Below, one piece after another: positions 35,154 to 44,128 of a stretch of 64,000 nucleotides of DNA. The position numbers were made by a program, and so were the translations under genes. Under the pieces are notes generated by a model. The model was not told where the DNA came from and made no database searches. It was given only the letters and a program-made list of their open reading frames with translations. Positions within the stretch are counted from its first letter, which is position 1; every line of letters begins with the position of its first letter. Source of the stretch: Chromobacterium sp. ATCC 53434 (GTDB lineage Bacteria; Pseudomonadota; Gammaproteobacteria; Burkholderiales; Chromobacteriaceae); contig NZ_CP025429.1 of the NCBI RefSeq assembly GCF_002848345.1, positions 2,604,001-2,668,000 on the forward strand, in the 5' to 3' direction.

Positions 35154-36026
35154 TTACATTTCCATTCGCAGCCCACCGTTGTTACTGTAATCCCCCCGAG
35201 TGTGCTTCGTGATGCTGCCCCCGCTGGTGATGCTGCCGCCAGACGTCATCGTCCCGCCCATCGTCAAGCTTCCGCCACCTGCGATGTTGGCCGCCGCCGT
35301 GATATCTTTTCCGCCCATATTGAGCGTGCCCTGCATCTTCTTGCTGCCATCCAGCCGCAGGAATACATTCATGTCCGAACGGTTGTAGCCGCCTCGTACC
35401 GCGACGATGCCGCCAGGCGTGCCGCCGACCGGGTTGGCGATAGGCAACGCGGTGTTGTTGCCGTTCTGGAAAGTGAATAGCGCGGTGTTCGGCGGCATCG
35501 ACGCGCCGCCGTCGGTGCCGATCTGCTGCACCGCGGCCCCCGCCGCCACATAGTCGACGGCGTTCGCCGCACCTGGGAACGGCGTGCGCAGCGGCGTATC
35601 GACATAGGTCAGCGAGATGACGTTGCAGGTGCCGGGCGTGCTGGCGCTGCATTGCCGGCCGGCCTGGGTCGGATCGTCGCCGCTGATCTCTATGCGGTAG
35701 CTGGCTCCAGCCAGCGGCGGGACCGTGCCCAGTCCGCGCATGCCGATCGAGGCGGCGATCTCGGCCGCGGTGGGACGCAATGGATTGACGACGTTGGCGA
35801 TGGTGCTGCCCTGGCCCAGGATGACATTGACCAGTTGGTCATGGTTTTGCACCACATAGCTCTGCACGCCCTTGCCCAGGTCGGACAGCGCATTGCCCAG
35901 GATTTGCCCGCGGTTGACCCGCCATTCGTTGACCTGCCGGATACCCAGATAGGCCAGGCCCATGCCTATCATGGCCACCGCGATGGCCAGGCCGATCAAC
36001 ATTTCGCCCGCTTGCTTCCTGCGCAT
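35154..36026 (-). CDS. pilV: PilV-type minor pilin/tip adhesin, 3' end frameshifted
   Basis: 290 residues from ATG 36026, which overlaps the previous stop by one base. Prepilin-like leader RRKQAG then EMLIGLAIAVAMIGMGLAYLG (about 7-28). The body is followed by a Gly/Ser/Thr repeat region (GGSLTMGGTMTSGGSITSGGSIT). The listed frame ends at 35154, but matching coding continues in other frames past two G-runs (35172-35177 and 35106-35112) into AANGNVSAAGSVGAGGSVTAGG, TANGDVTSNNGFVKG and the cassette core near 34965. So either the protein is truncated or two bases are missing. In R64, PilV tips the thin pilus and its variable end selects recipient cells by binding LPS. Confidence 0.85.
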   Translation of the reverse strand: MRRKQAGEMLIGLAIAVAMIGMGLAYLGIRQVNEWRVNRGQILGNALSDLGKGVQSYVVQNHDQLVNVILGQGSTIANVVNPLRPTAAEIAASIGMRGLGTVPPLAGASYRIEISGDDPTQAGRQCSASTPGTCNVISLTYVDTPLRTPFPGAANAVDYVAAGAAVQQIGTDGGASMPPNTALFTFQNGNNTALPIANPVGGTPGGIVAVRGGYNRSDMNVFLRLDGSKKMQGTLNMGGKDITAAANIAGGGSLTMGGTMTSGGSITSGGSITKHTRGDYSNNGGLRMEM

Positions 36027-36973
36027 CACGCCCCCCTGCCTTGTATGTTCTTGCGTCGCTGAATATCGATCTCCCCCTCCAGCCGGGCGTATTCGCCCTT
36101 GTTCAGGAATTGGGACAGATCCTTGCGGTCGCGCAGGTCCAGCGAGGTCACCTGCGGAATGCCGTTGTCGAGGCGCTGGTGGAACACCATGCGCAGCGAG
36201 TCGGCGATGAATTCGTCCGCCTGCGCCTCGCCGCCGGCGCGAGCCAGCGAGGCCAGGCGGCGCAGCGCGGACGGGATGTCTCGCGAATGGATGGTGGACA
36301 ACACCAGATGACCGTCCACCGCGATGCGCAGCAGTTCGGCGGCGCTGTGCGCGTCGCGCACCTCGCCTATCATCAGCATCGAGCGGTCGCGTGCAGGAAA
36401 GGAACGCAACGCGGTGGTGATGGCCTCGGCGTAGCGGCGGTCGAAATTGAATTCCTGTCCCGATGGCGAGTCGGCCACGTCTATCTGCGTGCAGTAGCCG
36501 TCGCCATGCCAGCCCTCGATCACGATTTCGACCGGGTCTTCCACCGTCTGCGCGAAACCGCCGAACTTCTCCAGTCGCGACACCACCATCGCGTTCATCG
36601 TGGTGGTCTTGCCGGAGCCGGTCAGCCCGGAGAACAACACCAGGCCGCCGCTCTTCTTCAGTTCGTCGGACAGCATCATCGAGGTGTGGAAGTCCAGCAG
36701 ACGCAGATCGCCGAGCCGCGGCGCCTTATTCATCACCAGACGGCAGGCGTAGCGATACTGCTGCATGCGCTGCACGCGCCAGCGCAAGCCGCCTATGGTG
36801 ATGGTGAAGCCGGTGCGGCGGCCTACTTCCTGCTGCTCGGTGAGCACCACCTCGGTCAGCTTCATCAGGAAATTCTTGTACTCCTCGCCGGGCTTGACCT
36901 GCCCGGGGAAAAGCACGCTGGATTTCCAGTCGCGCACATGCAGCTGGACATCGGTAATGATCTGTTGCGCCAT
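36026..36973 (-). CDS. PilT/DotB-like retraction ATPase
   Basis: 315 residues from ATG 36973 (GGAAAG just upstream; ATG 36997 and TTG 37006 are alternatives in frame). Secretion-ATPase family: Walker A GLTGSGKTTTM (about 115-125), Asp box TVEDPVE, Walker B MLMIGEVRD and His box HLVLSTIHS. It lies inside the pilin unit between pilS and pilV, and lacks the N-terminal extension and the zinc motif of assembly ATPases, so a PilT-type role in pilus retraction is likely. R64 has no gene at this place. It is distinct from the dotB gene of the secretion machine. Confidence 0.85.
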   Translation of the reverse strand: MAQQIITDVQLHVRDWKSSVLFPGQVKPGEEYKNFLMKLTEVVLTEQQEVGRRTGFTITIGGLRWRVQRMQQYRYACRLVMNKAPRLGDLRLLDFHTSMMLSDELKKSGGLVLFSGLTGSGKTTTMNAMVVSRLEKFGGFAQTVEDPVEIVIEGWHGDGYCTQIDVADSPSGQEFNFDRRYAEAITTALRSFPARDRSMLMIGEVRDAHSAAELLRIAVDGHLVLSTIHSRDIPSALRRLASLARAGGEAQADEFIADSLRMVFHQRLDNGIPQVTSLDLRDRKDLSQFLNKGEYARLEGEIDIQRRKNIQGRGA

Positions 36974-37019
36974 GGACTTTCCACTGCTCCCTTGCATGCC
37001 CGTCAAAACCCTGCCCTGC

Positions 37020-37598
37020 TTAACGGGCGAAAGTGAACTCCAGCTTGGCCGGCGTTGTCGCGGTGGCCGCCGCGCAATTCGTCGCCAGCGCCACCATATT
37101 GATGTTGGTCCCGGCAGGCAGGTCTTTCACCGCTACTGTCCCCACTTTGATGCGTCCAAACAGGGCCTGAACGTTCGGCACCAACTTGGCGCAGGCCTCT
37201 GCCGTATAACCAGTCGACGTGATCACAATCCCGTCGTTATTGCCGAACAGCGTGCCAGCGGTCCAATCCACCTGCCCGCCGAAGCGGTTCAAGATGGTGG
37301 TGCCGTTGATGCGGTCCGGCGGCGACAGCCGCAAATTGATGGCGGTGGCGGTATTCAAGCCCGTCGAGTCCATTCCGGTGCCGAATACGCGCAAGGCGTT
37401 GGAAACCGATTGTTGGACATCCGAAGTCTCGGAGTTGACCTTGATATTGGTCATCACTGTCGGCACCACCAAGAAGCCCACCGACAGGATGAAGGCGATG
37501 ATGCCCACCGCCACCGACAGCTGGATCAGGTCAATACCCGCCTGGCGCTTCAGCGAGCTGCTTCTGCCAGTAGCTACGCGCCGTTTCAAAGCATGCAT
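37020..37598 (-). CDS. pilS: Major type IVB pilin PilS
   Basis: 192 residues. A long 20-residue leader rich in Arg/Lys ends KRQAG, followed by IDLIQLSVAVGIIAFILSVGFLVVP, the polymerising helix. The length of leader and mature part fits type IVB pilins of the R64/TCP kind. Position 5 after the cleavage point is Gln rather than the usual Glu. Two cysteines near the end (EACAKL, TNCAAA) probably close the D-loop disulfide. GGAG lies five bases before the start, and the locus-wide motif lies further upstream. It is the first gene of its unit and should be strongly expressed. Confidence 0.88.
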   Translation of the reverse strand: MHALKRRVATGRSSSLKRQAGIDLIQLSVAVGIIAFILSVGFLVVPTVMTNIKVNSETSDVQQSVSNALRVFGTGMDSTGLNTATAINLRLSPPDRINGTTILNRFGGQVDWTAGTLFGNNDGIVITSTGYTAEACAKLVPNVQALFGRIKVGTVAVKDLPAGTNINMVALATNCAAATATTPAKLEFTFAR

Positions 37599-37637
37599 GG
37601 AATCTCCAATGTGCTCATTAATTGTTAAATAGAATAG

Positions 37638-37657
37638 ATACTATATCAAACTTTAAA
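37638..37657 (-). promoter_or_regulatory. Locus-wide AT motif, copy upstream of pilS
   Basis: Minus strand TTTAAAGTTTGATATAGTAT, 40-59 bases upstream of the pilS start, in a 79-base gap after pilR. One of the best copies. Confidence 0.65.
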
Positions 37658-37677
37658 AAAGCATGGCAAACGATAAA

Positions 37678-38781
37678 TCAAACACCGCCGCCGGTCATCT
37701 GCTGGATCTGGTTGCCGGCCTCCAGCGCCGTCATCATCATGCCGGCTATCGTCAGCAGGATGAACAGGCCCACCACCACGATCAGGATGTTCCGCATCAC
37801 CGCCGATCGCTCGCTGATCTTCTCCGAGATTTCCTCAATCGTCGTCAGGCCGATCTTGCGGATGCCGCTCTCGAAGTTGCTGCGCTCGGCGTATTCGGAA
37901 ATCCGGTCGAAAATCTCTTCGGAGAACAGGCCGGTGTCTATCGCGTTCAGGATGCTGCGATTGCTGGTCAGCGCCAGACGGATGCGCGCCAGATGCCAGC
38001 GCATCCACGGCGTAGCACCCTGTTCCAACAGCACCACGGAGTCATAGATGGCGGTATTGGCCTGCGACAGCGCGGCCAGCGACACCAGAAACTCGCTGGC
38101 CTTCAGATCGCGGTACACCGAGTACGGCAGATGCCGGTCCAGACGGTTGCGCAACGGGCTGGCCCAGCGCGGCAAAGACCAGAAATACACCACGGACAGC
38201 AAGATGGGAACGCCGTAGATCAGGTACCAGAAGTGGCGTATCGCCTGCGACAGGTAGTACAGCACCTTGCCGATCAGCGGAAACTTATCGGCCGGCATGA
38301 TCTGCTCCATGATGGGCATCATGCCCAGCGCAACGCCCAGCTGCACGCCGGTCATCAGCAACAGCAGGAAGATGGGCAGCGCGATGGCCATCTTGATCGC
38401 CTTGGCGTTGCCCTCGCGGATTTTCACCACCTTGGCCAGGAAGCGCAGCGCCTCCGGCAGGTCGCCGCGCTCGCCGGAGCCGATCACCATCAAGTCGTCG
38501 GCCGGCACCGTCCCTTCCCAGGCGCCGCGCAGATTCATCGACGCCGCCCGGTCCCGCCAGTAGGCGAACAGCGGCGCCATCGGATTGCCGCGCTCCCGCG
38601 CCAGCATGTATTTGTGCGAGAACAGCTCGTACGGGTTGGCGCCGTCCTCGATGGAGTCGGCCAGGTCGCCATAAAACTTGGTGCGCAATGCCAAAAACTT
38701 GCGCCGCGCGCGCGGCAGGCCGGCGTATTTCTGCTGCCCCGCCGACCCAAGGCCGAGAAAACGTTTGAGCAGGTCCAACAT
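37678..38781 (-). CDS. pilR: Pilus inner-membrane platform protein PilR (PilC/GspF family)
   Basis: 367 residues from ATG 38781, overlapping the previous stop by one base. Three membrane segments at about 135-160, 180-205 and 335-360 and the duplicated helical GspF domains are visible; ERGDLPEALRFLAKVVKIRE (first copy) is characteristic. It anchors the assembly ATPase at the inner membrane. Last gene of the pilL-pilR unit. Confidence 0.92.
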   Translation of the reverse strand: MLDLLKRFLGLGSAGQQKYAGLPRARRKFLALRTKFYGDLADSIEDGANPYELFSHKYMLARERGNPMAPLFAYWRDRAASMNLRGAWEGTVPADDLMVIGSGERGDLPEALRFLAKVVKIREGNAKAIKMAIALPIFLLLLMTGVQLGVALGMMPIMEQIMPADKFPLIGKVLYYLSQAIRHFWYLIYGVPILLSVVYFWSLPRWASPLRNRLDRHLPYSVYRDLKASEFLVSLAALSQANTAIYDSVVLLEQGATPWMRWHLARIRLALTSNRSILNAIDTGLFSEEIFDRISEYAERSNFESGIRKIGLTTIEEISEKISERSAVMRNILIVVVGLFILLTIAGMMMTALEAGNQIQQMTGGGV

Positions 38782-40652
38782 CACACGCCCTCCGCGCTGC
38801 GGTAATCCACCCGGCCGGCCTGGATTTCCAGCAACAGCCGGGAGCTGATCCGCTGATCCGGCCGCAGGCCCTTGTCCACCAGATCGGCCGGCATCGCCGC
38901 GCCGAAGTCGCGCTGGCACAGCTTGCCGTCCCATACCTCGCTGAGCCAGACCTCGCCGGCATAGCCGCTGCCGCAACATGGCTGGCGGACGTTGCGGGTC
39001 CGGATGTGGCCGAAGTCGACGTTGCGGAAGTCGCTGACCACCTCGGTCAGCTCGCGGGCCGCCTGATCGGCGTCCACCGGCACGGCGCACAAGGGACACA
39101 ACCCCGGCACCCGCATCGTGTTGACGCCCATCGTCACCCGCCCCTTGGCCCAGTCCGGCCGGTCACCCAGCATGGCCAGCAGGGCCGATTGGGCCGAGGC
39201 GTTCCGTCCCGGATACACCGCCAGCACCGGCGCCAGGCTGGCTTGCAACTGCCGCGCATCGGGCTCCAACAGCCGCCTGGGCAAGCCGGCATCGCCTCCG
39301 CCCAGCGCCAGGCCCTGGCTCCAGGCTTCGGCCGCCAGCGCTGCGGCCAGCGGTTCGGCCATTTCGCCGGCGACGAAGACGATGCCCCCCGGCCGAGACA
39401 ATTCCTTCACCAGCCGGTTGATCGCCACGTGGTCGTCCAGACCGAAGGCGGGCAAGCCGGCCGGCTTGTCTAGCGCCTGGCCGCCGAGGCTGAGCGCGGC
39501 GCTCCAGATGCCGGCGTCGTCCGTCGCATCCGGCCGCGCCAACCACTGCGCGGCGGCGTCCGACGGCAGCGGCGCCACCGCCTCCATGCCGAATGCGGTC
39601 TCCAGCAGCAGCAGACGCTTGCCGTCCGGCAGCGGCGCCGCGTGCGCGCGGCTGGCGCCGGCGACGTCCAGCGCCCGCTCGACGTCGCCATCGGCGATAA
39701 TCTCCGCCCACAGGAATCGCCGCAGCGCCCAGCGATAGGCGTAAGCGGGCAGCAAGGCCACCCGGCAAGCCTGGCCGCGGCTTTCCAGTTCGCGATGGCA
39801 GGCGACGACGTCGTCCACCGCGCGCGGATCGCTGCCGTCGACAACGATCAGCGCGCGCGCGCCCACGCTGTCGCCCTTCAGGTAGAAATAGCCGCCACGG
39901 CCCAGCTCGTCGCGTTCGCGCGTGGCCGGCGGCAGGTCGGCGCGCGCGGCCACCGGCACCCTCGCCAGCTCGTCGAAAGCCATGGCCGCCGCCGCCACCG
40001 GCCAATGCGCGGCGGCCTGCGCCACATAGCGATCGTCGTTGACCAGTCCCAATGCGTCCAGGCTGGCCAGCACCTGCTCGGCGCTGTGCCCCAGCATGCC
40101 CTGCTCCGCGGCGACCCTGGCCCAGGCCGGCACCGGCAGCGCGTCGTCGACTTCGCGCTCGTGCACCTCGACCGCCGGCTGCCGCACCGACTCCACCAGC
40201 GGCGCGTGATAACCCATGTCGAAATCTTCGCCACCTTGCGCGCTCTCGCCGCGCGCTTCCTGCGCCAGGCGTTGCAACAGCGCCAGGCGCTCCTCGCTGA
40301 GCCCCTCGCCGCGCCGCGCCGGCGGCGGGCTGGGCGGCAGCGGCGCCAGGATTTCCTCCACTGACGGCTGTGCGAAAAAATCGCGCGGCTCGGCTGCAGC
40401 CTCCGGCGCATCGTCCTCGCGCGCCAACGTCCCAGCCTCAGCCGGTTCGGCCACCGCCTGCAGCGGCAAGCCGAAGCCGCCGTCGCGGAACACCGGTTCC
40501 GGATGATCCGGCAGCAGGTCCGGGTCCACCGCCAGCGGCAGCACCTCTTCATCGTCGTCCGCCGGCATCGCGGCTGCGCTCTTGTCCCCGCCATGCTTGC
40601 CATAGCCGAATCTGCCCAGCAGACTCTTGAAGGCGTCGTCGCCATTGGCCAT
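38781..40652 (-). CDS. Degenerate secretion-ATPase-like protein between pilQ and pilR
   Basis: 623 residues from ATG 40652 (GAGGAAAAC just upstream). The first 170 residues are acidic and unstructured. The second half follows the plan of a PilB/GspE ATPase: FGLDDHVAINRLVKELSRPGGIVFVAGEMAEP sits where Walker A should be, but the GSGKT residues are missing, and near the end cysteines in PGLCPLCAVPVD and RQPCCGSGYAGEVWLSEVWDG recall the zinc motif and following sequence of PilQ. I infer a non-hydrolysing paralogue of the neighbouring PilQ that may regulate or replace half of the motor hexamer. R64 lacks such a gene. No frameshift is seen. Confidence 0.7.
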   Translation of the reverse strand: MANGDDAFKSLLGRFGYGKHGGDKSAAAMPADDDEEVLPLAVDPDLLPDHPEPVFRDGGFGLPLQAVAEPAEAGTLAREDDAPEAAAEPRDFFAQPSVEEILAPLPPSPPPARRGEGLSEERLALLQRLAQEARGESAQGGEDFDMGYHAPLVESVRQPAVEVHEREVDDALPVPAWARVAAEQGMLGHSAEQVLASLDALGLVNDDRYVAQAAAHWPVAAAAMAFDELARVPVAARADLPPATRERDELGRGGYFYLKGDSVGARALIVVDGSDPRAVDDVVACHRELESRGQACRVALLPAYAYRWALRRFLWAEIIADGDVERALDVAGASRAHAAPLPDGKRLLLLETAFGMEAVAPLPSDAAAQWLARPDATDDAGIWSAALSLGGQALDKPAGLPAFGLDDHVAINRLVKELSRPGGIVFVAGEMAEPLAAALAAEAWSQGLALGGGDAGLPRRLLEPDARQLQASLAPVLAVYPGRNASAQSALLAMLGDRPDWAKGRVTMGVNTMRVPGLCPLCAVPVDADQAARELTEVVSDFRNVDFGHIRTRNVRQPCCGSGYAGEVWLSEVWDGKLCQRDFGAAMPADLVDKGLRPDQRISSRLLLEIQAGRVDYRSAEGV

Positions 40653-40670
40653 CTGTTTTCCTCGCATCAA

Positions 40671-42407
40671 TCAACTGGCCAGGTTCAAAGGCCGGTATTT
40701 CTTCAGTTTGCGGAACGCCGACTCCACATCGCGCGGATCGAGCAGTCCCAGCGACATCTTGTAGATCGCATGCTCCATCGCGGTCTTTCCCAGCATCCGC
40801 GGATCGTGCAGCCTGCCATTGCTCTTGGCGCGCCAGTATTTCTCCGCCTCCCAGAAGCGGCCATCCCGGATGATCGGCAGCATTTCCTCGGTCACCTCGC
40901 ACACCTCGGCCACCACCGTCTGGCCCTTGGTGCCCAGGTGACGGCACTGCGGGCAGCCCGGCCCCTCCACCTTGATCGCGCCGACGTCCAGGCCCAGCGA
41001 GGCGATGGTCATCAGATAGTCGTCGTCCAGCACCTCGGCCGCCGGCAGGCAGCAGGCCGGACACAGCACTGGCACCAGCTTCTGGTAGACCAGCGCGGTC
41101 AGAAAATCCGGCGCCGCCAGCGCGTCTATCGGTATGCCAATCTCCTCGTCGGTCAGCCGCGGGATGATGCCGAAGCCGCTGGACGCGTGAACGGTGGACA
41201 GCACCTGGTGGCCGGTCTGGGTCATCGCCTTGGCGAAGGAGCCGGTTTCGGCGTCGCGGATCTCGCCGCCCATCACCTTGTCCGGATCGCCGCGCAGCAA
41301 GACCTTGGCCGCCGCGCCGAACGGCGTCTCGCCGCCGTCCTTCTTGCCGTCCTCGGCCTTGCGCTGGATGGGCACCTGAGTGACGTGTGGCTGGATGTAC
41401 TCGACCGGGTCCTCGATCGAATAGAATTTCTTGCCGGATTCCCGCTCGTAGGTCATCAGCGTGCGCAAGGTGGTGGTCTTGCCGGAACCGGTTTCGCCGG
41501 CGATGATGGTCAACCCCGGCGAACGGTAGACGGCGTCCTCCAGCACTTCCACCTGGTCGTCGGAATAGCCCAGCTGCGTCAGCGTCAGGATGTCCTTCTC
41601 CACCGCCTCGTTCAGCAGCACCCGCAGCACGATGTCGACGCCGCGGTTCTCCTTGACGCTCTGGAAGCGCAACTGGTAGCTGCGGCCGCGGATCGCGAGA
41701 TTGATCGAGCAGCTCTGATGCTTGTTCTCGTCGAAGTGGTTGTGGCTGCGGCTGCTGGAGTCGGCTCGCGAGTTGTAGGCGGTGGACACCGCGTCCATCA
41801 TCGCGTTGAAATCGCGCAGCAGACGGTCTTTCGGGTCGCTGTCGCGCAGCTTGCCGTGAATGCGGTAGCGCACCAGCACCTGGCTGCCGTCGCGGAATTC
41901 GAAGTGGATGTCGGTGGCCTTCAGATCCACCGCCTTGTCGACCACCAGGTCGAAATTGCGCTGGCCGCCGGTCTTGGCGTCGCCGTCGCGCTGGGCCGAT
42001 TCCGCGCCGTGCTGCTGCAGTTGCGAGTGCACCAGCAGAATTTCTTCCATGGTGCCGACATAGATGCCGAAGCAACTCCACTTGGTGCGCGAGCGCACGC
42101 CGACGTCGAAACGCTGCAGCAGATCGGTGCCGTGCAGTTGGCGATAGGCGACGTCCTCCAGCAGCAGGATGTACTGCCTGGCCTTGGCCGAACCCAGCAA
42201 CATGGCGCTGTTCTCGTAGCCGGGCAGCGCCAGATCGCCCTCCTGGCGCCAGCCATGGTGGCGTATGGTTTCGGATTTCAGCCCGCCTATCCGTCGCACC
42301 GGCAAGCCCTGCGCCGCCGAGCGCGCGCGCGCGTCGGGCCGGACGGCCGCCTGCGCGCCGCCCTTGGCGTCGCCGCGCCCCATCACCTCAGAAAGCCAAT
42401 TCCGCAT
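40671..42407 (-). CDS. pilQ: Pilus assembly ATPase PilQ (GspE/PilB family)
   Basis: 578 residues. Walker A GETGSGKTTTL (about 301-311), Asp box YSIEDPVEYIQP, Walker B VMGGEIRDAETG and His box HQVLSTVHASS are all intact. A zinc tetracysteine (CPACCLP and CPQC, about 455-480) is present, as in extension ATPases. It powers polymerisation of PilS. Unlike the partner gene downstream it has every catalytic residue. It lies within pilL-pilN-pilO-pilP-pilQ-X-pilR, the R64 order with one insertion. Confidence 0.94.
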   Translation of the reverse strand: MRNWLSEVMGRGDAKGGAQAAVRPDARARSAAQGLPVRRIGGLKSETIRHHGWRQEGDLALPGYENSAMLLGSAKARQYILLLEDVAYRQLHGTDLLQRFDVGVRSRTKWSCFGIYVGTMEEILLVHSQLQQHGAESAQRDGDAKTGGQRNFDLVVDKAVDLKATDIHFEFRDGSQVLVRYRIHGKLRDSDPKDRLLRDFNAMMDAVSTAYNSRADSSSRSHNHFDENKHQSCSINLAIRGRSYQLRFQSVKENRGVDIVLRVLLNEAVEKDILTLTQLGYSDDQVEVLEDAVYRSPGLTIIAGETGSGKTTTLRTLMTYERESGKKFYSIEDPVEYIQPHVTQVPIQRKAEDGKKDGGETPFGAAAKVLLRGDPDKVMGGEIRDAETGSFAKAMTQTGHQVLSTVHASSGFGIIPRLTDEEIGIPIDALAAPDFLTALVYQKLVPVLCPACCLPAAEVLDDDYLMTIASLGLDVGAIKVEGPGCPQCRHLGTKGQTVVAEVCEVTEEMLPIIRDGRFWEAEKYWRAKSNGRLHDPRMLGKTAMEHAIYKMSLGLLDPRDVESAFRKLKKYRPLNLAS

Positions 42408-42434
42408 GGCTCAACCTGCCTCTCGACTTCGCCT

Positions 42435-42851
42435 TCAACGCGGTTCCGGAACCGAGGGGACGCCGGCGTCCATCAGCAGGCGCTTGCGCTTGCCGCCGTG
42501 GGCGATGTCGACATAGTCGTCGCCGATCGCCAACACCTTCCACGATTGCACCGTATCGCCATTGCGCACCATCTTGCCGTATTTGTTGTCCACCACCAGG
42601 TAGGCCTTGCGCAGCTTGCCGTTGCTCTGGATGAACACCACGTCGAACAGTTGCGACGAGCCGTCCTTGCCGGCTATCGGCGTGCCGCTTTGCAATAACG
42701 GCGGCGTCGCCGCCTGCGACGGCAGCGGCGGCAGGCCGCCGGCCGGCATGACCGGAGCCGGCGTCAGCGCGTTCTTGGCGAAGCTGTCTATGTTTTCCGC
42801 CGAGGCGCACAAAGGCAGCAGCAGCAACAGCGCGATCCACTTATTGGACAT
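42435..42851 (-). CDS. pilP: Pilus protein PilP
   Basis: 138 residues from ATG 42851 (GAAGGG upstream), overlapping the end of pilO by 11 bases. Signal peptide about 1-18 (IALLLLLPLCASA). The C-terminal part, SSQLFDVVFIQSNGKLRKAYLVVDNKYGKMVRNGDTVQSWKVLAI, is the small beta domain of R64-type PilP. It is probably a periplasmic link between the inner-membrane PilO/PilR complex and the PilN secretin. Confidence 0.85.
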   Translation of the reverse strand: MSNKWIALLLLLPLCASAENIDSFAKNALTPAPVMPAGGLPPLPSQAATPPLLQSGTPIAGKDGSSQLFDVVFIQSNGKLRKAYLVVDNKYGKMVRNGDTVQSWKVLAIGDDYVDIAHGGKRKRLLMDAGVPSVPEPR

Positions 42852-44127
42852 AGAAATTACCCTTCGCGGTGAATTCAGGTTTTTTGTCATTGATCGTCAC
42901 CGCCATTTCGTCGATCGTCATATTGCCCACCCGCCTCATCAGCCCCGGCACCGAGTCGACAAAAGCCAGATGGCCCTGCATCGCCCAACTGCCCTTGATG
43001 ATCTGCCGCGCCGCGGCGGCCCGGTTTTTCAACGCCGGTGGCAGCGGCACCAGCGGTTCCATCTTGCCCAGCGCCACCGCCATCAGCTTCTCCGCCTTGT
43101 CGCCGAGCTGCACCGTTCCCAGATCCTCCAACTCCTGCATCCGCACGCCGGCGGCCAGGTAGAAGTCGCGGGACGGTATCGGCTTCACCTCGCGCGGCGA
43201 CTTGCCGTTCAGGAAGGACACCCGCTCGATGGCGCTGCCCATGTCCTGGAATTCGATGCGCGGCCGCGCCTCCATCAGCGACTTGAAAGTGCCGCCGTCA
43301 TGCCGCTTCCAGCTCAACTCGCAGACGCCGTCCTTGCACATCGCCCTGTCCAGCTGCCAACTTCCCGCTTCGCGCGGCAGCTGCGCTATCGTTTGCTGCA
43401 TCTCCTGCGCGTAGGCCGCGCCATGATCCATCGCGGCGCTTTGCATAGCCTGCTCCTGCCGGCCGCGGAACTCCTGCAGCGGATCCGGCTGGGCCGCCGC
43501 CATCTGCGCCAGTTCCTGAGCCTGCCGCTCCTGATCGGCCATCCACCACCAGACGCCTCCGCCCATCGCGCCCATGATCGCCAATATCACCACCGCGCCC
43601 AGCAACTGCTTGCCCGGCAGCGGCAGCAAGCGGCAGCCCGCCTTCTCCTCGTCGGTCAGCGAGGTGACGATGTCTTCCAGATTGACGTGGCGGGTTACCG
43701 CCAGCAGTTCGTCGTCGATGTCGCCGAGGATGGTGACGCCGGTGCCCACCTCCTGAATGAACTGGCGCGCCGCGTCCAGCGCCGCCTCTCGGGCGATGGC
43801 GCGGTCCTGCGCCGGCTTGCCGTCGTGTATCGCGATGAACAGCACGCGGTCGGGATCGTCCGGATCGCTGTGCAGGAACAGCAGATTGGGATCGTCCGAC
43901 ACCACCCGCAGCAGGCCGGCCAGCGCGAACACCTGGCTCTTGCGCGCGTTGGCGGCCAGACTGGCCAGGCCGGCCACCCTGACGCCCAACGCGTTCTGCA
44001 GCACCAGATATTGTTTGGCGCCGCGCCTGCCGGCCAGCTCGCGGACCTCGTCGGCCTCCTTGCTCAGCCCCAGCAGCGGTTCCCACTGCAGTTCTACCGC
44101 CAGGTTGCCGAACAGCAATCTGGCCAT
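42841..44127 (-). CDS. pilO: Type IVB pilus protein PilO
   Basis: 428 residues. The N-terminal cytoplasmic half (about 1-170) holds an actin-like PilM-type fold region; one membrane span at about 177-200 (LLGAVVILAIMGAMGGGVWWWM) is followed by a periplasmic helical and alpha/beta part with two cysteines (AMCKDGVCEL). This topology and size match the PilO2 family of R64 and related plasmids. GGGAG precedes the start. It forms the inner-membrane assembly platform. Confidence 0.88.
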   Translation of the reverse strand: MARLLFGNLAVELQWEPLLGLSKEADEVRELAGRRGAKQYLVLQNALGVRVAGLASLAANARKSQVFALAGLLRVVSDDPNLLFLHSDPDDPDRVLFIAIHDGKPAQDRAIAREAALDAARQFIQEVGTGVTILGDIDDELLAVTRHVNLEDIVTSLTDEEKAGCRLLPLPGKQLLGAVVILAIMGAMGGGVWWWMADQERQAQELAQMAAAQPDPLQEFRGRQEQAMQSAAMDHGAAYAQEMQQTIAQLPREAGSWQLDRAMCKDGVCELSWKRHDGGTFKSLMEARPRIEFQDMGSAIERVSFLNGKSPREVKPIPSRDFYLAAGVRMQELEDLGTVQLGDKAEKLMAVALGKMEPLVPLPPALKNRAAAARQIIKGSWAMQGHLAFVDSVPGLMRRVGNMTIDEMAVTINDKKPEFTAKGNFYVQ

Positions 44128-44128
44128 G

